Assembly (NCBI RefSeq): GCF_006965485.1
Contig: NZ_CP041360.1
Coordinates: 2,480,001 to 2,544,000, forward strand
Length of the DNA: 64,000 nucleotides
Reading direction: 5' to 3'
Source: Spirosoma sp. KCTC 42546
GTDB taxonomy: Bacteria > Bacteroidota > Bacteroidia > Cytophagales > Spirosomataceae
Shown here: in pieces, positions 27,323-36,330 of the stretch
How the letters are laid out: each line of letters starts with the position of its first letter
How positions within the stretch are numbered: the first letter of the stretch is position 1
Notes under the pieces: generated by a model
Told to the model about the DNA's origin: nothing
The model's database searches: none
The model's input: only the letters and a program-made list of their open reading frames with translations
Program-made: the position numbers and the translations under genes

Positions 27323-30300
27323 ATGCGTAAATTTTTACTAACACAGCTCCTACTGTGTTTATTCGCTATTCCATTGATTGCTCAAAATCGGGCTATCACT
27401 GGAAAAATCACTTCATCAGAAGACGGCTCTCCATTACCAGGTGTTACTATCCTTATAAAAGGAACAACCCAGGGTACAACAACAAATTCAGACGGTACTT
27501 TTCAGATTAATGCAGCAAAAGGGGCTGTCATGCAGGTTAGTTTTATTGGCTTTGCAACCGAAAGTGTTAAGCTGGAAAATCAGACCACAGTGAATCTGGC
27601 CCTGAAACCCGATGCGTCTCAGCTTCAGGAAATTGTGGTAACGGCTCAGGGTATTCGGAAGAGCCAGCGGGAAATTGGGTATGCTATCTCGAAAGTAGCT
27701 ACTGAAGACGTAACCGTTGGTCGGTCCCCACAGTTAGCCCAGGCTCTCTCGGGAAAAGTGACTGGTTTGGCTGTTTACAACGTCAATAACAGTGTTGATC
27801 CAGCCGTGAAGGTTGTTTTACGCGGATATCGTTCGTTGACTGGTAATAACGAAGCGCTGGTTGTTCTCGATGGTATGCAAACGACCTCGACCATCTTATC
27901 AACCATCAACCCAAATGACATTGAGAGTGTGTCCATACTGAAAGGTGGCCAGGCTGCTACCTTGTATGGTTCATCAGGTATCAATGGTGCCCTGATCATC
28001 ACCACCAAAAGGGGGGCAAAAGGAAAACTGAAAGTGAATTATTCAAACAGCACGAACTTTGAACAGATCAGTTTCCTTCCTCAGATTCAGGATAAATACG
28101 GCTCTGGCTCGCACTATGCTACGGCGTTCGGTACAACGGGCTATAAGACAGATTATCTGGAGCGGATGAAAGATAACTGGCGCGCCTACGAAAACCAGCA
28201 GTATGGTGATGCCTTTGATGGATCAGTTCGGATTCAGGGACGAACCGCTGAAGATGGTAGCCAGCTTCTTATTCCGTATTCGGCCGTTCCAGATGCACGC
28301 CGGAAAGCCTTCAATACGGGTGTTTCGGTGAATAACCAGATTAATTTCCAGGGTGGCGACGAAACCAGTTCGTTCTACATGTCGATTGAGAATCAGTCGG
28401 TAAACGGGATTGTTCCAAACGATAAGAGTGTTCGGACGGGTACCCGTCTGTCGGCTACGAAAGAATACGGTAAACTGACGGCCAGCTTTAACGCCGGTTA
28501 TGTGCAGGGCGTTTATAATCGTACTTCGTTTGATTTCTACAATGGCGTATTAAACCAGCCAGCAAACTTGCCATTGAGCGACCTACGGAACTGGCAGACC
28601 AATCCGTTGGCCAACCCAAATGGATTCTATAACGATTACTACAACAACCCATACTTTGAGGCCGACAATGCCCGGCGAAATTATAAGGACGCCAACATTA
28701 ACGGTAACCTAAGCCTGACGCTCAAAGCAACGAACTGGTTATCCTTGACGAACCGCCTGGGTGTTATGAACAACTCCCGTACCGGTAAAAATACCGTCGG
28801 CAAGTTTACCTATTCTGACTGGGCGAAAAGTAAATCATTTATTCCGGCTCCGTTCTTCCGGGATGGTGATGGCACAGGCATTTACCGGGCACTTACCGAT
28901 ACGCCAGGTTCTGTAGAAGACTTTTCAGGTACGGAAAATGTCATTAATAACGAATTCCAGATTCAGCTGTCGAAAGATCTTGGTCCGGTATCGAATCGGT
29001 TGATTTTGGGTAACAGCTTGTATCAGCGCACAACGAACAATATTTTGATCGGTTCAAGCTCAATTGTTGTTCCTGATGTCTATAACGTATCGAACCGTCA
29101 GGGCATCCTGAGAGGTGGGCAGATTCTTACACAGGAGCGCCGTCTGGGCTATTATGCCGACTATACCGCGAACTATAAAAACTTCCTGATTTTGAACGGT
29201 TCGTTCCGTTTTGATCAGACATCGAAGTTCTACAAGCCAAACCGAGATGCTAGTTTCTGGTCATACCCTTATTATGGCGCAGCGGTTTCGTTTATTGCTA
29301 CCGATGCGTTCCCAAGCATCAAGAGTGAGTTCCTGAACTATTTTAAGTTACGGGCTAACTATAACAAAAACGCCAACGATAATATTCCGTTGTATGGCCT
29401 GGATCTGACCTATCCGAACGGAACGAGCTTCCCATATGGGAACACAGTTGGTTTGACGGTTGGTAACACCCTACCCGATCCCAACTTAAAGCCTGAAACA
29501 GTTTATTCTTCTGAAATTGGTGGTGAATTTCAACTGCTGAATAACCGCATCAATATTGATGTGTCGGCTTATACACAGAACTCTAAGGGGCAGGTAATTA
29601 CGGTACGGGTTCCAAACTCGACAGGTTTCCAGAGTTTGTTAATCAATGTAGGCGAGACCAAAAACTGGGGTTACGAAGCTGAACTGAAATACCTGATTGC
29701 CAGAGGGGGCAAGTTCTCCTGGGATGCCAGTGTTCGTTATTCCTATAACGATAATAAAGTTATTGACCTGTATCCAGGTATTAATGAATTCCAGATTGGT
29801 GGTTTCTCGTATGCAAACACCAACGTAATTAAGGATTCCCGCTTCCCGGTCCTGAAAACAGATGGCTACCAATACGCTCCAGATCAGTCAGGACGTGTTT
29901 TGGTAAACGCAACAACAGGCTATCCTTTACGTAATACGTCGTTATCAGCTCGAGGTGGTGTTCTGCCACGGCACATTGCCGGTCTGGGCTCCAAAATGGA
30001 ATATGGCAACTTCGGCTTTACGTTTAACTTTGAGTATCGGGGAGGTAACGTAATGTTCAGTGATTTGGGCCGCCAGATGACCTTTACCGGAACGGGTAAA
30101 TGGACCGAAGATCGTGCTCCGCACGTTTTCCCGAACTCCGCTATTCTGAATGCTGATGGCAGCGTGTCGCCTAATACGACGAATGTGCGCGAGGCAGAGT
30201 ATGCCCTTTGGGTAGATAACTACCGGTTAATCTCTGAAAACTTTGTTACACCAGCCTGGTTCATCAAACTTCGGGATATCAACCTGTCGTATCGTCTGCC

Positions 30301-30553
30301 ACAAAACCTGATGAACAAAACCAAGATTTTCTCTGGAGCTAGCATTGCAATCTACGGACGGAACTTACTCACCATCGTTGACAAGCTGAACTATTACACC
30401 GACCCTGAATTTAGTTACCAGGGTAACCCAGATCCGGGTAGTCAGGCTACACAAACTCCCACAACAAACTCATCGGTTGGTATCGGGATCAATACAACGG
30501 GCCAGACTCCACCAGTGCGTCAGTATGGGGTAAACATCAATCTTACGTTTTAG
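27323..30553 (+). CDS. SusC/RagA-type TonB-linked outer-membrane transporter (second)
   Basis: A 1076-residue paralogue of the divergent gene. It has a signal peptide (MRKFLLTQLLLCLFAIPLIAQ) and a carboxypeptidase-regulatory-like domain (AITGKITSSEDGSPLPGVT, about 24-100). The TonB box region is QEIVVTAQGIR, the plug contains NPNDIESVSILKGGQAATLYG, and the barrel closes RQYGVNINLTF. The shared layout and N-terminal wording (RKSQREIGYAIS versus RTEREIGTSIA) imply a duplication followed by divergence. It is followed 23 bp later by its SusD partner. The ligand is unknown. Confidence 0.95.
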   Translation: MRKFLLTQLLLCLFAIPLIAQNRAITGKITSSEDGSPLPGVTILIKGTTQGTTTNSDGTFQINAAKGAVMQVSFIGFATESVKLENQTTVNLALKPDASQLQEIVVTAQGIRKSQREIGYAISKVATEDVTVGRSPQLAQALSGKVTGLAVYNVNNSVDPAVKVVLRGYRSLTGNNEALVVLDGMQTTSTILSTINPNDIESVSILKGGQAATLYGSSGINGALIITTKRGAKGKLKVNYSNSTNFEQISFLPQIQDKYGSGSHYATAFGTTGYKTDYLERMKDNWRAYENQQYGDAFDGSVRIQGRTAEDGSQLLIPYSAVPDARRKAFNTGVSVNNQINFQGGDETSSFYMSIENQSVNGIVPNDKSVRTGTRLSATKEYGKLTASFNAGYVQGVYNRTSFDFYNGVLNQPANLPLSDLRNWQTNPLANPNGFYNDYYNNPYFEADNARRNYKDANINGNLSLTLKATNWLSLTNRLGVMNNSRTGKNTVGKFTYSDWAKSKSFIPAPFFRDGDGTGIYRALTDTPGSVEDFSGTENVINNEFQIQLSKDLGPVSNRLILGNSLYQRTTNNILIGSSSIVVPDVYNVSNRQGILRGGQILTQERRLGYYADYTANYKNFLILNGSFRFDQTSKFYKPNRDASFWSYPYYGAAVSFIATDAFPSIKSEFLNYFKLRANYNKNANDNIPLYGLDLTYPNGTSFPYGNTVGLTVGNTLPDPNLKPETVYSSEIGGEFQLLNNRINIDVSAYTQNSKGQVITVRVPNSTGFQSLLINVGETKNWGYEAELKYLIARGGKFSWDASVRYSYNDNKVIDLYPGINEFQIGGFSYANTNVIKDSRFPVLKTDGYQYAPDQSGRVLVNATTGYPLRNTSLSARGGVLPRHIAGLGSKMEYGNFGFTFNFEYRGGNVMFSDLGRQMTFTGTGKWTEDRAPHVFPNSAILNADGSVSPNTTNVREAEYALWVDNYRLISENFVTPAWFIKLRDINLSYRLPQNLMNKTKIFSGASIAIYGRNLLTIVDKLNYYTDPEFSYQGNPDPGSQATQTPTTNSSVGIGINTTGQTPPVRQYGVNINLTF

Positions 30554-30576
30554 TCAACAGCAATATTGAACTTGAT

Positions 30577-32124
30577 ATGAAATTCAAAACATTAATTATA
30601 GCTGCTTTAGTGACCTTGGCGGGTAGTAGTTGCGATACCAAAAAGTTTCTTGACATCAACACCAACCCGAACCAGTTGCCCACCTCGTTGCCCAACTATG
30701 TATTTACCAATGCGCTGAATCAGACGGCGACGAACATAGCTGGCAACACAAATGGACAGGGTTCGAACGAACTCGGTTTCTATTGGTCAGGTCAGTGGTC
30801 GCAGGGAAATGGGTATATTATTACGACTACCCAATTTGCCTACCAATTCACCAATGGTGACTTTAACTACTGGGATACCTATTACGACAACCTGGAAGAT
30901 TATCAGTTTGTAATTAACAATGCTGATGCCAATAACCAGAAGTTCCTGAAAGGACCAGCTAAGGTGATGAAGGCAATGTTATACCAGCAATTGGTTGATC
31001 TGTATGGGAACATACCGTATACAGATGCACTAAAAGCTGCGGCTGTACTAGCGCCAAAATTCGATGATCAGAAAGCCGTTTACGCAGCCCTAATCACATC
31101 CCTGGACGAGGCAATTGTTGATTTAAAAGCAAATCCGTTTACGGGTGGTTTCGGTACGTCTGACATTGCCTTTGGTGGTAATATCACGAAGTGGGTTCAA
31201 TTCGCGAATTCACTCAAGATGCGCATACTGATTCGTCAGTCTAAAGTAGCGGGCCTGGAGTCGTACATTAAGACCGAGATCAATAAAATCGTGACTGAAG
31301 GTTCAGGGTTTATTACGGGATATGATGCTAGCATCGGAGGGCCATCCTTCTTCCAACCGGCAGCGGGCCAGTTAAACCCCGTTTACGATCGCTGGGGTTA
31401 CGATGCTACCGGTGCTAAACGGGCCTTGAATAACTACCCACGGCCAACGAAGTTCCTGATCGATGGTCTTAAGGCAGCTGGTGATACACTACGGTTAAAG
31501 CGGATTGCCTATGCTACCGGTGGTGAAAACAGTAACACGCCTGGTGTGAGTACGAAAGCTGAAATTGCCGCAAACTATGCGGGCACACCCTTTGGTGCCA
31601 GTTCTGGCTACTTACCAGCAAATACCTCCTCTGTAGGGCCGAGCTTGTTAGTGAAAGGTGATTACAATCGTCCGTATATTATCATGACGGCTTCGGAAGT
31701 TCAGTTCCTACTGGCAGAGGCTAAACAACGGTATGCGGATGTGACCTTACCAAATACGGCTAAAGCTTATTTTGAAGAAGGTATCGTTCAGTCGTTCCGC
31801 GTATTAGGTGCTAACACGGCTGGTGCCGCTGCATTTAAAGGTAGTAAAATTGAAAACTACGACTTTGATTCGTCAACGGATAAGTTAGCGGCTATTGCCA
31901 TCCAGAAATGGATTGCCTTGACGAACTTCAGTGGTCTGGAAGCCTGGGCTGAATACCGACGGACAAACCTACCGGTTACGCCCCAAAGTATTCAGGTGCC
32001 TGATACCAAACGGCCTACACGTCTTTTCTACCCAAATACGGAAGGTGGCTCAAACTCAGCTAACGTGACTGCACAAGGTACCATTGACGTATTTGCTACT
32101 AAGTTGTTCTGGGACGTTGACTAA
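30577..32124 (+). CDS. SusD/RagB-like nutrient-binding lipoprotein (second)
   Basis: A 515-residue lipoprotein. The signal ends TLAGSSC, then DTKKFLDINTNPNQLPTSLPN. The helical body has KVMKAMLYQQLVDLYGNIPYTDALK and KWVQFANSLKMRILIRQSK. The end is EAWAEYRRTNLPVTPQ ... RLFYPNTEGGSNSANV. It is homologous to the SusD at 21856 and belongs to the same SusD-like_2 group. It pairs with the SusC immediately upstream. No DUF1735 gene follows, unlike the left locus. A strong terminator lies 16 nt after the stop. Confidence 0.93.
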   Translation: MKFKTLIIAALVTLAGSSCDTKKFLDINTNPNQLPTSLPNYVFTNALNQTATNIAGNTNGQGSNELGFYWSGQWSQGNGYIITTTQFAYQFTNGDFNYWDTYYDNLEDYQFVINNADANNQKFLKGPAKVMKAMLYQQLVDLYGNIPYTDALKAAAVLAPKFDDQKAVYAALITSLDEAIVDLKANPFTGGFGTSDIAFGGNITKWVQFANSLKMRILIRQSKVAGLESYIKTEINKIVTEGSGFITGYDASIGGPSFFQPAAGQLNPVYDRWGYDATGAKRALNNYPRPTKFLIDGLKAAGDTLRLKRIAYATGGENSNTPGVSTKAEIAANYAGTPFGASSGYLPANTSSVGPSLLVKGDYNRPYIIMTASEVQFLLAEAKQRYADVTLPNTAKAYFEEGIVQSFRVLGANTAGAAAFKGSKIENYDFDSSTDKLAAIAIQKWIALTNFSGLEAWAEYRRTNLPVTPQSIQVPDTKRPTRLFYPNTEGGSNSANVTAQGTIDVFATKLFWDVD

Positions 32125-32140
32125 CTGGTTCTGTTAGCTG

Positions 32141-32195
32141 TCTCTTCATAAAAAAGGAGGTCATCATATCGATGACCTCCTTTTTTATGAAGAGA
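32141..32195 (+). terminator. Long terminator hairpin after the second SusCD pair
   Basis: The arms 32141-32165 and 32171-32195 are perfect for 25 bp with a 5-nt loop. The core AAAAAAGGAGGTCATC ends in T6. It works as a strong intrinsic terminator on the plus strand and is symmetrical enough to work on both. Confidence 0.9.
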
Positions 32196-32232
32196 ATTGT
32201 AGCGTAAGCTGAACTATAGGTCAATCCATCCA

Positions 32233-32268
32233 TAAAAAAAGCGGGCCGATAGAATCGGGCCGCTTTCT
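32233..32268 (+). terminator. Second terminator-like hairpin
   Basis: AAAGCGGGCCGAT pairs with ATCGGGCCGCTTT with one mismatch, preceded by A-rich and followed by T-containing sequence. It lies 37 nt after the stronger hairpin and may be a back-up. Confidence 0.7.
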
Positions 32269-32634
32269 GCATTACGCTTTATCCAACTATTAAAATTTTC
32301 TTGCTTTAGGAAATCGTATGCAGACTAACAAGGATATATAAGGCAGGATTATAGGAGTGGCCTGATACATACTGTGGTGTTAGGCTGTGGGCAAATACAC
32401 TTGTGTACTGATTTCTATCAGAAAGTAAACCTTATTCTCATTAAAATCATAGTATGCCTAGACTAATGTATATTTTTCGGTAGGTTTATTAATTTCACGG
32501 TAGTAAATCCAATGCGAGGGTACATACTTGCATTGCTTGTGTAGTGGTCTTGTACAGTCGTTGTTTATGCAGAGGTGACACCAAACTTTTTGCCCAAAAC
32601 GAAGTTATTCTATAAAATTAGCCGACTCAACATC
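32269..32634. other. Intergenic region before the acidic-protein genes
   Basis: 366 bp, AT-rich, with no repeat or recognised gene. A frame opening at 32575 is just an in-frame extension of the next gene. The promoter of the two hydrophilic proteins should be here; no confident box was seen. Confidence 0.4.
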
Positions 32635-33159
32635 ATGAAAGACGAAAAAGATATAGATCGAGACGATGCCCAGCTAAATGGCCGAACGGAAGGCCCATTT
32701 AGCACTGACGATACGGATATCGACAGGCCGAATGAGGATAATAGAAACCGGTATCAACAGGAGAACTCGGCCAATGGTACGGATAGCCAGCAGGTGCGTG
32801 GTGGCCAGGACGGCCGGAATGACCGGGCTATTGGCAGTACCGATATGGACAGTAAAAATGGCGTACTACGTATGGGCGATAATGCCAATAGTACCCTTGA
32901 ACTAACGGAAGAGGGATTAAATAGCGCCGTAGCCGATGAGGCTAAAACGAACACAGCTATGGTAGATGTAACAACCCATGGTCCCGATGATTATGCGTCT
33001 GCTGATCAGGTACCCGTACCAAAGGCTGAAGAAGAAGCAAAAAAACAGACTGGTAAAAAGGACAGGAAGGAGTTGGCCAGTGAAGAAAAGGCGCGGCAGA
33101 CTCACGATACTGACCTAGCTGAGACAGGCACCGATCTGAATAATAAACCTACATATTAA
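32635..33159 (+). CDS. Disordered hydrophilic protein, unknown function
   Basis: A 174-residue protein from the ATG at 32635 (MKDEKDIDRDDAQLNGRTEG). It is almost entirely polar: Asp, Glu, Asn, Gly, Lys and Arg dominate, and it has no signal peptide, cysteine or membrane segment. Patches such as STDDTDIDRPNEDNRNRYQQ and KAEEEAKKQTGKKDRKE suggest intrinsic disorder. Proteins like this in Bacteroidota are often stress- or stationary-phase-linked, but that is a guess. The next gene, 33 bp on, is a similar acidic protein, so they probably form an operon. Confidence 0.7.
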   Translation: MKDEKDIDRDDAQLNGRTEGPFSTDDTDIDRPNEDNRNRYQQENSANGTDSQQVRGGQDGRNDRAIGSTDMDSKNGVLRMGDNANSTLELTEEGLNSAVADEAKTNTAMVDVTTHGPDDYASADQVPVPKAEEEAKKQTGKKDRKELASEEKARQTHDTDLAETGTDLNNKPTY

Positions 33160-33192
33160 CTTTTCTTTCTCAACACCTAACAAAGTAACGTT

Positions 33193-33570
33193 ATGAGCGT
33201 AAGTAGCAATTCCCGCAAAGAAAGCACTGAGTCATATGCGGCTCAGGCCATGCACAACACCATGGGGATTCCCCCAGCGTTGGCACAACTAAACGACAAA
33301 AATCTGGATAACGAATTGCCATCCCGTGTAGCAGACAGTAATGACACCGATGTTCCTGGTGACGTTACCGAAGCGGATGCTGTAATTGCGGAAGTCGACG
33401 ATGAAAATGGCGCCACAAACGCGGATATCGAAGAATCCAAGCGGGCTTCGTGGGGGCAACCTCCTGTAAATACCGACGAAGGCAACCCGGACTGGGCCAC
33501 CAGCACAACTGATGAACCTGTTCCGGCAACACGCGCTAATGAGCCCGAGCGGACACTGGGTAACGCATAA
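33193..33570 (+). CDS. Small acidic disordered protein, unknown function
   Basis: A 125-residue, strongly acidic, low-hydrophobicity protein (MSVSSNSRKESTESYAAQAM ... VPGDVTEADAVIAEVDDENG). No domain, signal peptide or membrane segment is visible. A single short helical patch (PPALAQLNDKNLDNELPSR) is the only ordered-looking part. It follows the 32635 gene in the same direction and shares its composition. An inverted repeat with G-U-tolerant pairing begins 13 nt after the stop. Confidence 0.7.
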   Translation: MSVSSNSRKESTESYAAQAMHNTMGIPPALAQLNDKNLDNELPSRVADSNDTDVPGDVTEADAVIAEVDDENGATNADIEESKRASWGQPPVNTDEGNPDWATSTTDEPVPATRANEPERTLGNA

Positions 33571-33583
33571 TAGGTAATTCGAT

Positions 33584-33649
33584 AAGTAACAACAGAATCG
33601 GGTTGGTTAAGTCTCTAAAGGCTTAGCCAATCCGATTCTGTTGTTACTT
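33584..33649 (+). repeat. 29-bp inverted repeat with G-U pairs
   Basis: The arms 33584-33612 and 33621-33649 match at 26 of 29. All three differences are G-T or T-G, so the RNA stem on the plus strand stays fully paired (G-U), while the minus-strand RNA would have A-C mismatches. The right arm includes the stop codon of the convergent gene at 33644. Confidence 0.85.
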
Positions 33650-35125
33650 CACCAACTGGTTTAAGGTATAGCATACCAGTCGATTCATGAGCTTTTTTTG
33701 TCCATTACTGGCCTGTAAATTGCCAAAGGTAAGTTCATAAATCCGGTTAGGCTTTAACTCGCTTAACGTCAATAATACCGTTTTCCGGTCGTCAGAAAAC
33801 GCTACGGCCGAAACAGAAACTGTTTGAACATCCATCTGGGGTGACCCATAAGCACGATGGTATTCGTAATAATAACTACGAAAGTGATAGTTCTCCAGGT
33901 CACGGGCAGTAGCTTCGTCAACAGGATGGGTAAAGGTCAGGGCAAAGCCAGTTGGAGTTAATTTCATCGCCATTAGGTCCAATGGAACACCGGAACCAGA
34001 TTTATAGCGAAGCCGCTGAATACCCCGCGTACCAAGCCAGCCATGATCGGTTTGGCCCAGATACAAGCTGCCATCAGGTGCGAAGGCCAATCGATTATTG
34101 CCAATCCGCATCGGAACACCATTTGAACCTGCCTTACTGAAAAAGGGTATGCAGGCTCCCTGCATCTGTCCATTCACCTCATCGGGCAGAATACGCAGCA
34201 AGTGAGCAAAATCCATATCGCCCACAAACAGTTGATTCGCAAAGGGACCAAATTTGCCGCCTGTATTATCCAATACAATTTGCGTAGGTGAATGCGCCAT
34301 TAATTCGTGCGGAAAGGCGATACTCTCAACCGTTCGCATACTGTCGAGTGTTTGGACTGACAAGGTCAGTGGGTCGATGTCCGGGAAGCCAGGTCGCCAG
34401 ACCAGGCTGGTTGGATGGCCGTAAAATTTCCCTTCTTCCACATGATACAGTTTACTGGTGCCAAGCCAGTCCCCCTGATTGTCTGTAACGAATAAACGAC
34501 CCTGCGCATCGAAACCCAGTCCGTTAGGTGATCGAAAGCCACTGGCAAATGGTTTTAGTTTCCCATCGGGGGTAAGTTTCATAACCCAGCCCCGGTAGGG
34601 TACACAGGAATACATCCGTCCTTGTCGTCCCAGCGCATCGTACTGACCCCGAACTTCATCGCGGATACCCGCGCCGTTAGAACCTGTATTCAGACTGATA
34701 TACAAATTCCCTTTAGCATCACGCACAGGGCCAAACGCAAACTCATGGTAATTACCCGACATGCCAAACTGATCCGTAACAGTCTCATATTTATCCGCTA
34801 TACCATCGCCATTCGTATCGGTCAGGCGCGTGAGTTCGGGTCGCTGAACAACCAATAACTCCCGATTACTGATCGCTATGACGCCTAGTGGGTCATGTAG
34901 GCCTTCGGCAAAGAGTTTCCAGGTTTTAGTTTTAGGCGTATAGAGCATCACTTCGCCCCGGTGGAAACAGGCTGCCATACGCCCGTCGGGCAGAAATGAT
35001 AAGCCACCTGTTTCGGCCACTAAACCGGGTGGAGTAGGAATCGTTTCTACCTCATAATAATCGGAAATCGTATCTGCTGGGGTGGCCGTGAGCAGCAGGG
35101 AGGAAAGTAGGAGGGAGATAAGCAT
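33644..35125 (-). CDS. Secreted beta-propeller, sorbosone/glucose dehydrogenase-like
   Basis: A 493-residue protein with an N-terminal hydrophobic signal (MLISLLLSSLLLTATPADT). It has NHL/YWTD-type propeller repeats: GGLSFLPDGRMAACFHRGEV, PLGVIAISNRELLVVQRPEL, SGFRSPNGLGFDAQGRLFVTDNQ, RLAFAPDGSLYLGQTDHGW. A calcium-loop-like DTNGDGIAD lies near residue 104. The domain matches the soluble PQQ-dependent sugar-dehydrogenase-like and 'membrane-bound dehydrogenase' propellers. Whether PQQ is bound is not clear. A C-terminal beta domain follows from about 385. It sits downstream of the cupredoxin gene, a pairing I recall in Bacteroidota, suggesting periplasmic electron transfer. Confidence 0.78.
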   Translation of the reverse strand: MLISLLLSSLLLTATPADTISDYYEVETIPTPPGLVAETGGLSFLPDGRMAACFHRGEVMLYTPKTKTWKLFAEGLHDPLGVIAISNRELLVVQRPELTRLTDTNGDGIADKYETVTDQFGMSGNYHEFAFGPVRDAKGNLYISLNTGSNGAGIRDEVRGQYDALGRQGRMYSCVPYRGWVMKLTPDGKLKPFASGFRSPNGLGFDAQGRLFVTDNQGDWLGTSKLYHVEEGKFYGHPTSLVWRPGFPDIDPLTLSVQTLDSMRTVESIAFPHELMAHSPTQIVLDNTGGKFGPFANQLFVGDMDFAHLLRILPDEVNGQMQGACIPFFSKAGSNGVPMRIGNNRLAFAPDGSLYLGQTDHGWLGTRGIQRLRYKSGSGVPLDLMAMKLTPTGFALTFTHPVDEATARDLENYHFRSYYYEYHRAYGSPQMDVQTVSVSAVAFSDDRKTVLLTLSELKPNRIYELTFGNLQASNGQKKLMNRLVCYTLNQLVK

Positions 35126-35145
35126 GGGTTAGTTAACAATGTAAC

Positions 35146-35226
35146 ATGGATAATGGTCAATGAAAGTGATTGATAGACAAAGGTTTATTAGGGGTAATTA
35201 TTCATTGTATATTATGCATTATCCAT
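35146..35226. repeat. Imperfect inverted repeat between dehydrogenase and cupredoxin genes
   Basis: ATGGATAATG (35146-35155) pairs with CATTATCCAT (35217-35226); TCAATGAA and TTCATTG words lie just inside. The right arm abuts the cupredoxin stop codon. It is weaker than the other elements but has the same placement. Confidence 0.55.
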
Positions 35227-36303
35227 TCAATCTGTTGACACTGTTAAAGTGAACTGACGGGTTCCGGCAGGTAGTCGGATCTCTCCATTCTTTAATTGTC
35301 CAACGGATGGCCGAAGCTTTATACCGGGTTGGATCGTCGTAACAAACGTAACGGGTTGTTTACTGGGGCCGACCGAAAACGTTCGTACAAGGCCACGCCC
35401 AGTGGGTAACGGTTTAACCAATTCGCGGATTTCCACCCCATTGATGCTATAACGAAATTCAGGGTATCGATTTACCAACTGATAGCCTTTGAACTGGGGT
35501 TGTTCCTGGAGGCCAGATCCTATTTTCCAGGGAAAGCCACCCGTGTCCCGAAAATAAATTTCCCCAACGATCTTGGTCAAGCGCTGCCCTTTGCCATCCC
35601 ACTGTTCGGTATTATCAACGAACCCTCCCGACCAGGCGTAACGCAATCGGCTCTGACCCGCATCAAATACGTACGATTGACCGCCTTCAGATCCGGGTAA
35701 GCCTACAGCTATGGCTGCTGGGCCACAATCAGGCATAAAGGTACGGTAAACGGCAGGGAGCTTCAGCGTGTATGGATGGCCCGACATGGCAGGTTGATGG
35801 TGCTGATGACCAAAATCGGCCATACGGTCAGGATTCGGGATATTCAAATCCTGATCCGGTGGAGGGAGTCGCTTGGGCTCGTTGGTGGCATAGATTACCC
35901 CGTACATGATTGAACCATGGCCGGGATACGTACATACAAAGGGATAGGCCCCTTCGGGTAGGCTAACCACTAATGAATCGACATTGCCGGGTTCAACGCT
36001 TATGGTATGCGCCAGTACATCTTCCATGATCGGTACATGATGCTGAGCGGGTCCCTTGTTTCCCAGCGCTAAAGCGAATTCAACTACGCGCAAGCGTGAA
36101 TTTGGCCGGGTGATAACGAGGTTATGGGCCATATCATCCTTATTTTTGAAGACAAGCTTCAAGTGTGTATTTGGCTTGATAATCAGTCGTTTATGGTCGA
36201 ATTGCAGGCCGATCGATGTGGAAAGGGTAATGAGCGTATCTCGTTGAGCATGTGCTATCTGAGCAGATAACAGAATACCCACGATGAGTAACAAGTTTGG
36301 CAT
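35227..36303 (-). CDS. Secreted cupredoxin (blue-copper) protein with a C-terminal beta domain
   Basis: A 358-residue protein with a signal peptide ending AHAQ (about 20). Residues about 25-145 are a plastocyanin/azurin-like fold. The copper site can be read as His in KDDMAHNLVITRP, then Cys, His and Met in FVCTYPGHGSIMYG, the classic C-x4-H-x4-M spacing. Residues about 170-355 form a second, unassigned beta-rich domain (YRTFMPDCGPAAIAVGLPGSEG ...). It is likely a periplasmic electron carrier. It is upstream of the propeller dehydrogenase-like gene on the same strand and plausibly accepts electrons from it; that link is inference. Confidence 0.82.
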   Translation of the reverse strand: MPNLLLIVGILLSAQIAHAQRDTLITLSTSIGLQFDHKRLIIKPNTHLKLVFKNKDDMAHNLVITRPNSRLRVVEFALALGNKGPAQHHVPIMEDVLAHTISVEPGNVDSLVVSLPEGAYPFVCTYPGHGSIMYGVIYATNEPKRLPPPDQDLNIPNPDRMADFGHQHHQPAMSGHPYTLKLPAVYRTFMPDCGPAAIAVGLPGSEGGQSYVFDAGQSRLRYAWSGGFVDNTEQWDGKGQRLTKIVGEIYFRDTGGFPWKIGSGLQEQPQFKGYQLVNRYPEFRYSINGVEIRELVKPLPTGRGLVRTFSVGPSKQPVTFVTTIQPGIKLRPSVGQLKNGEIRLPAGTRQFTLTVSTD

Positions 36304-36330
36304 AGGGTTAAAAGCAAAAATCGATTAACT

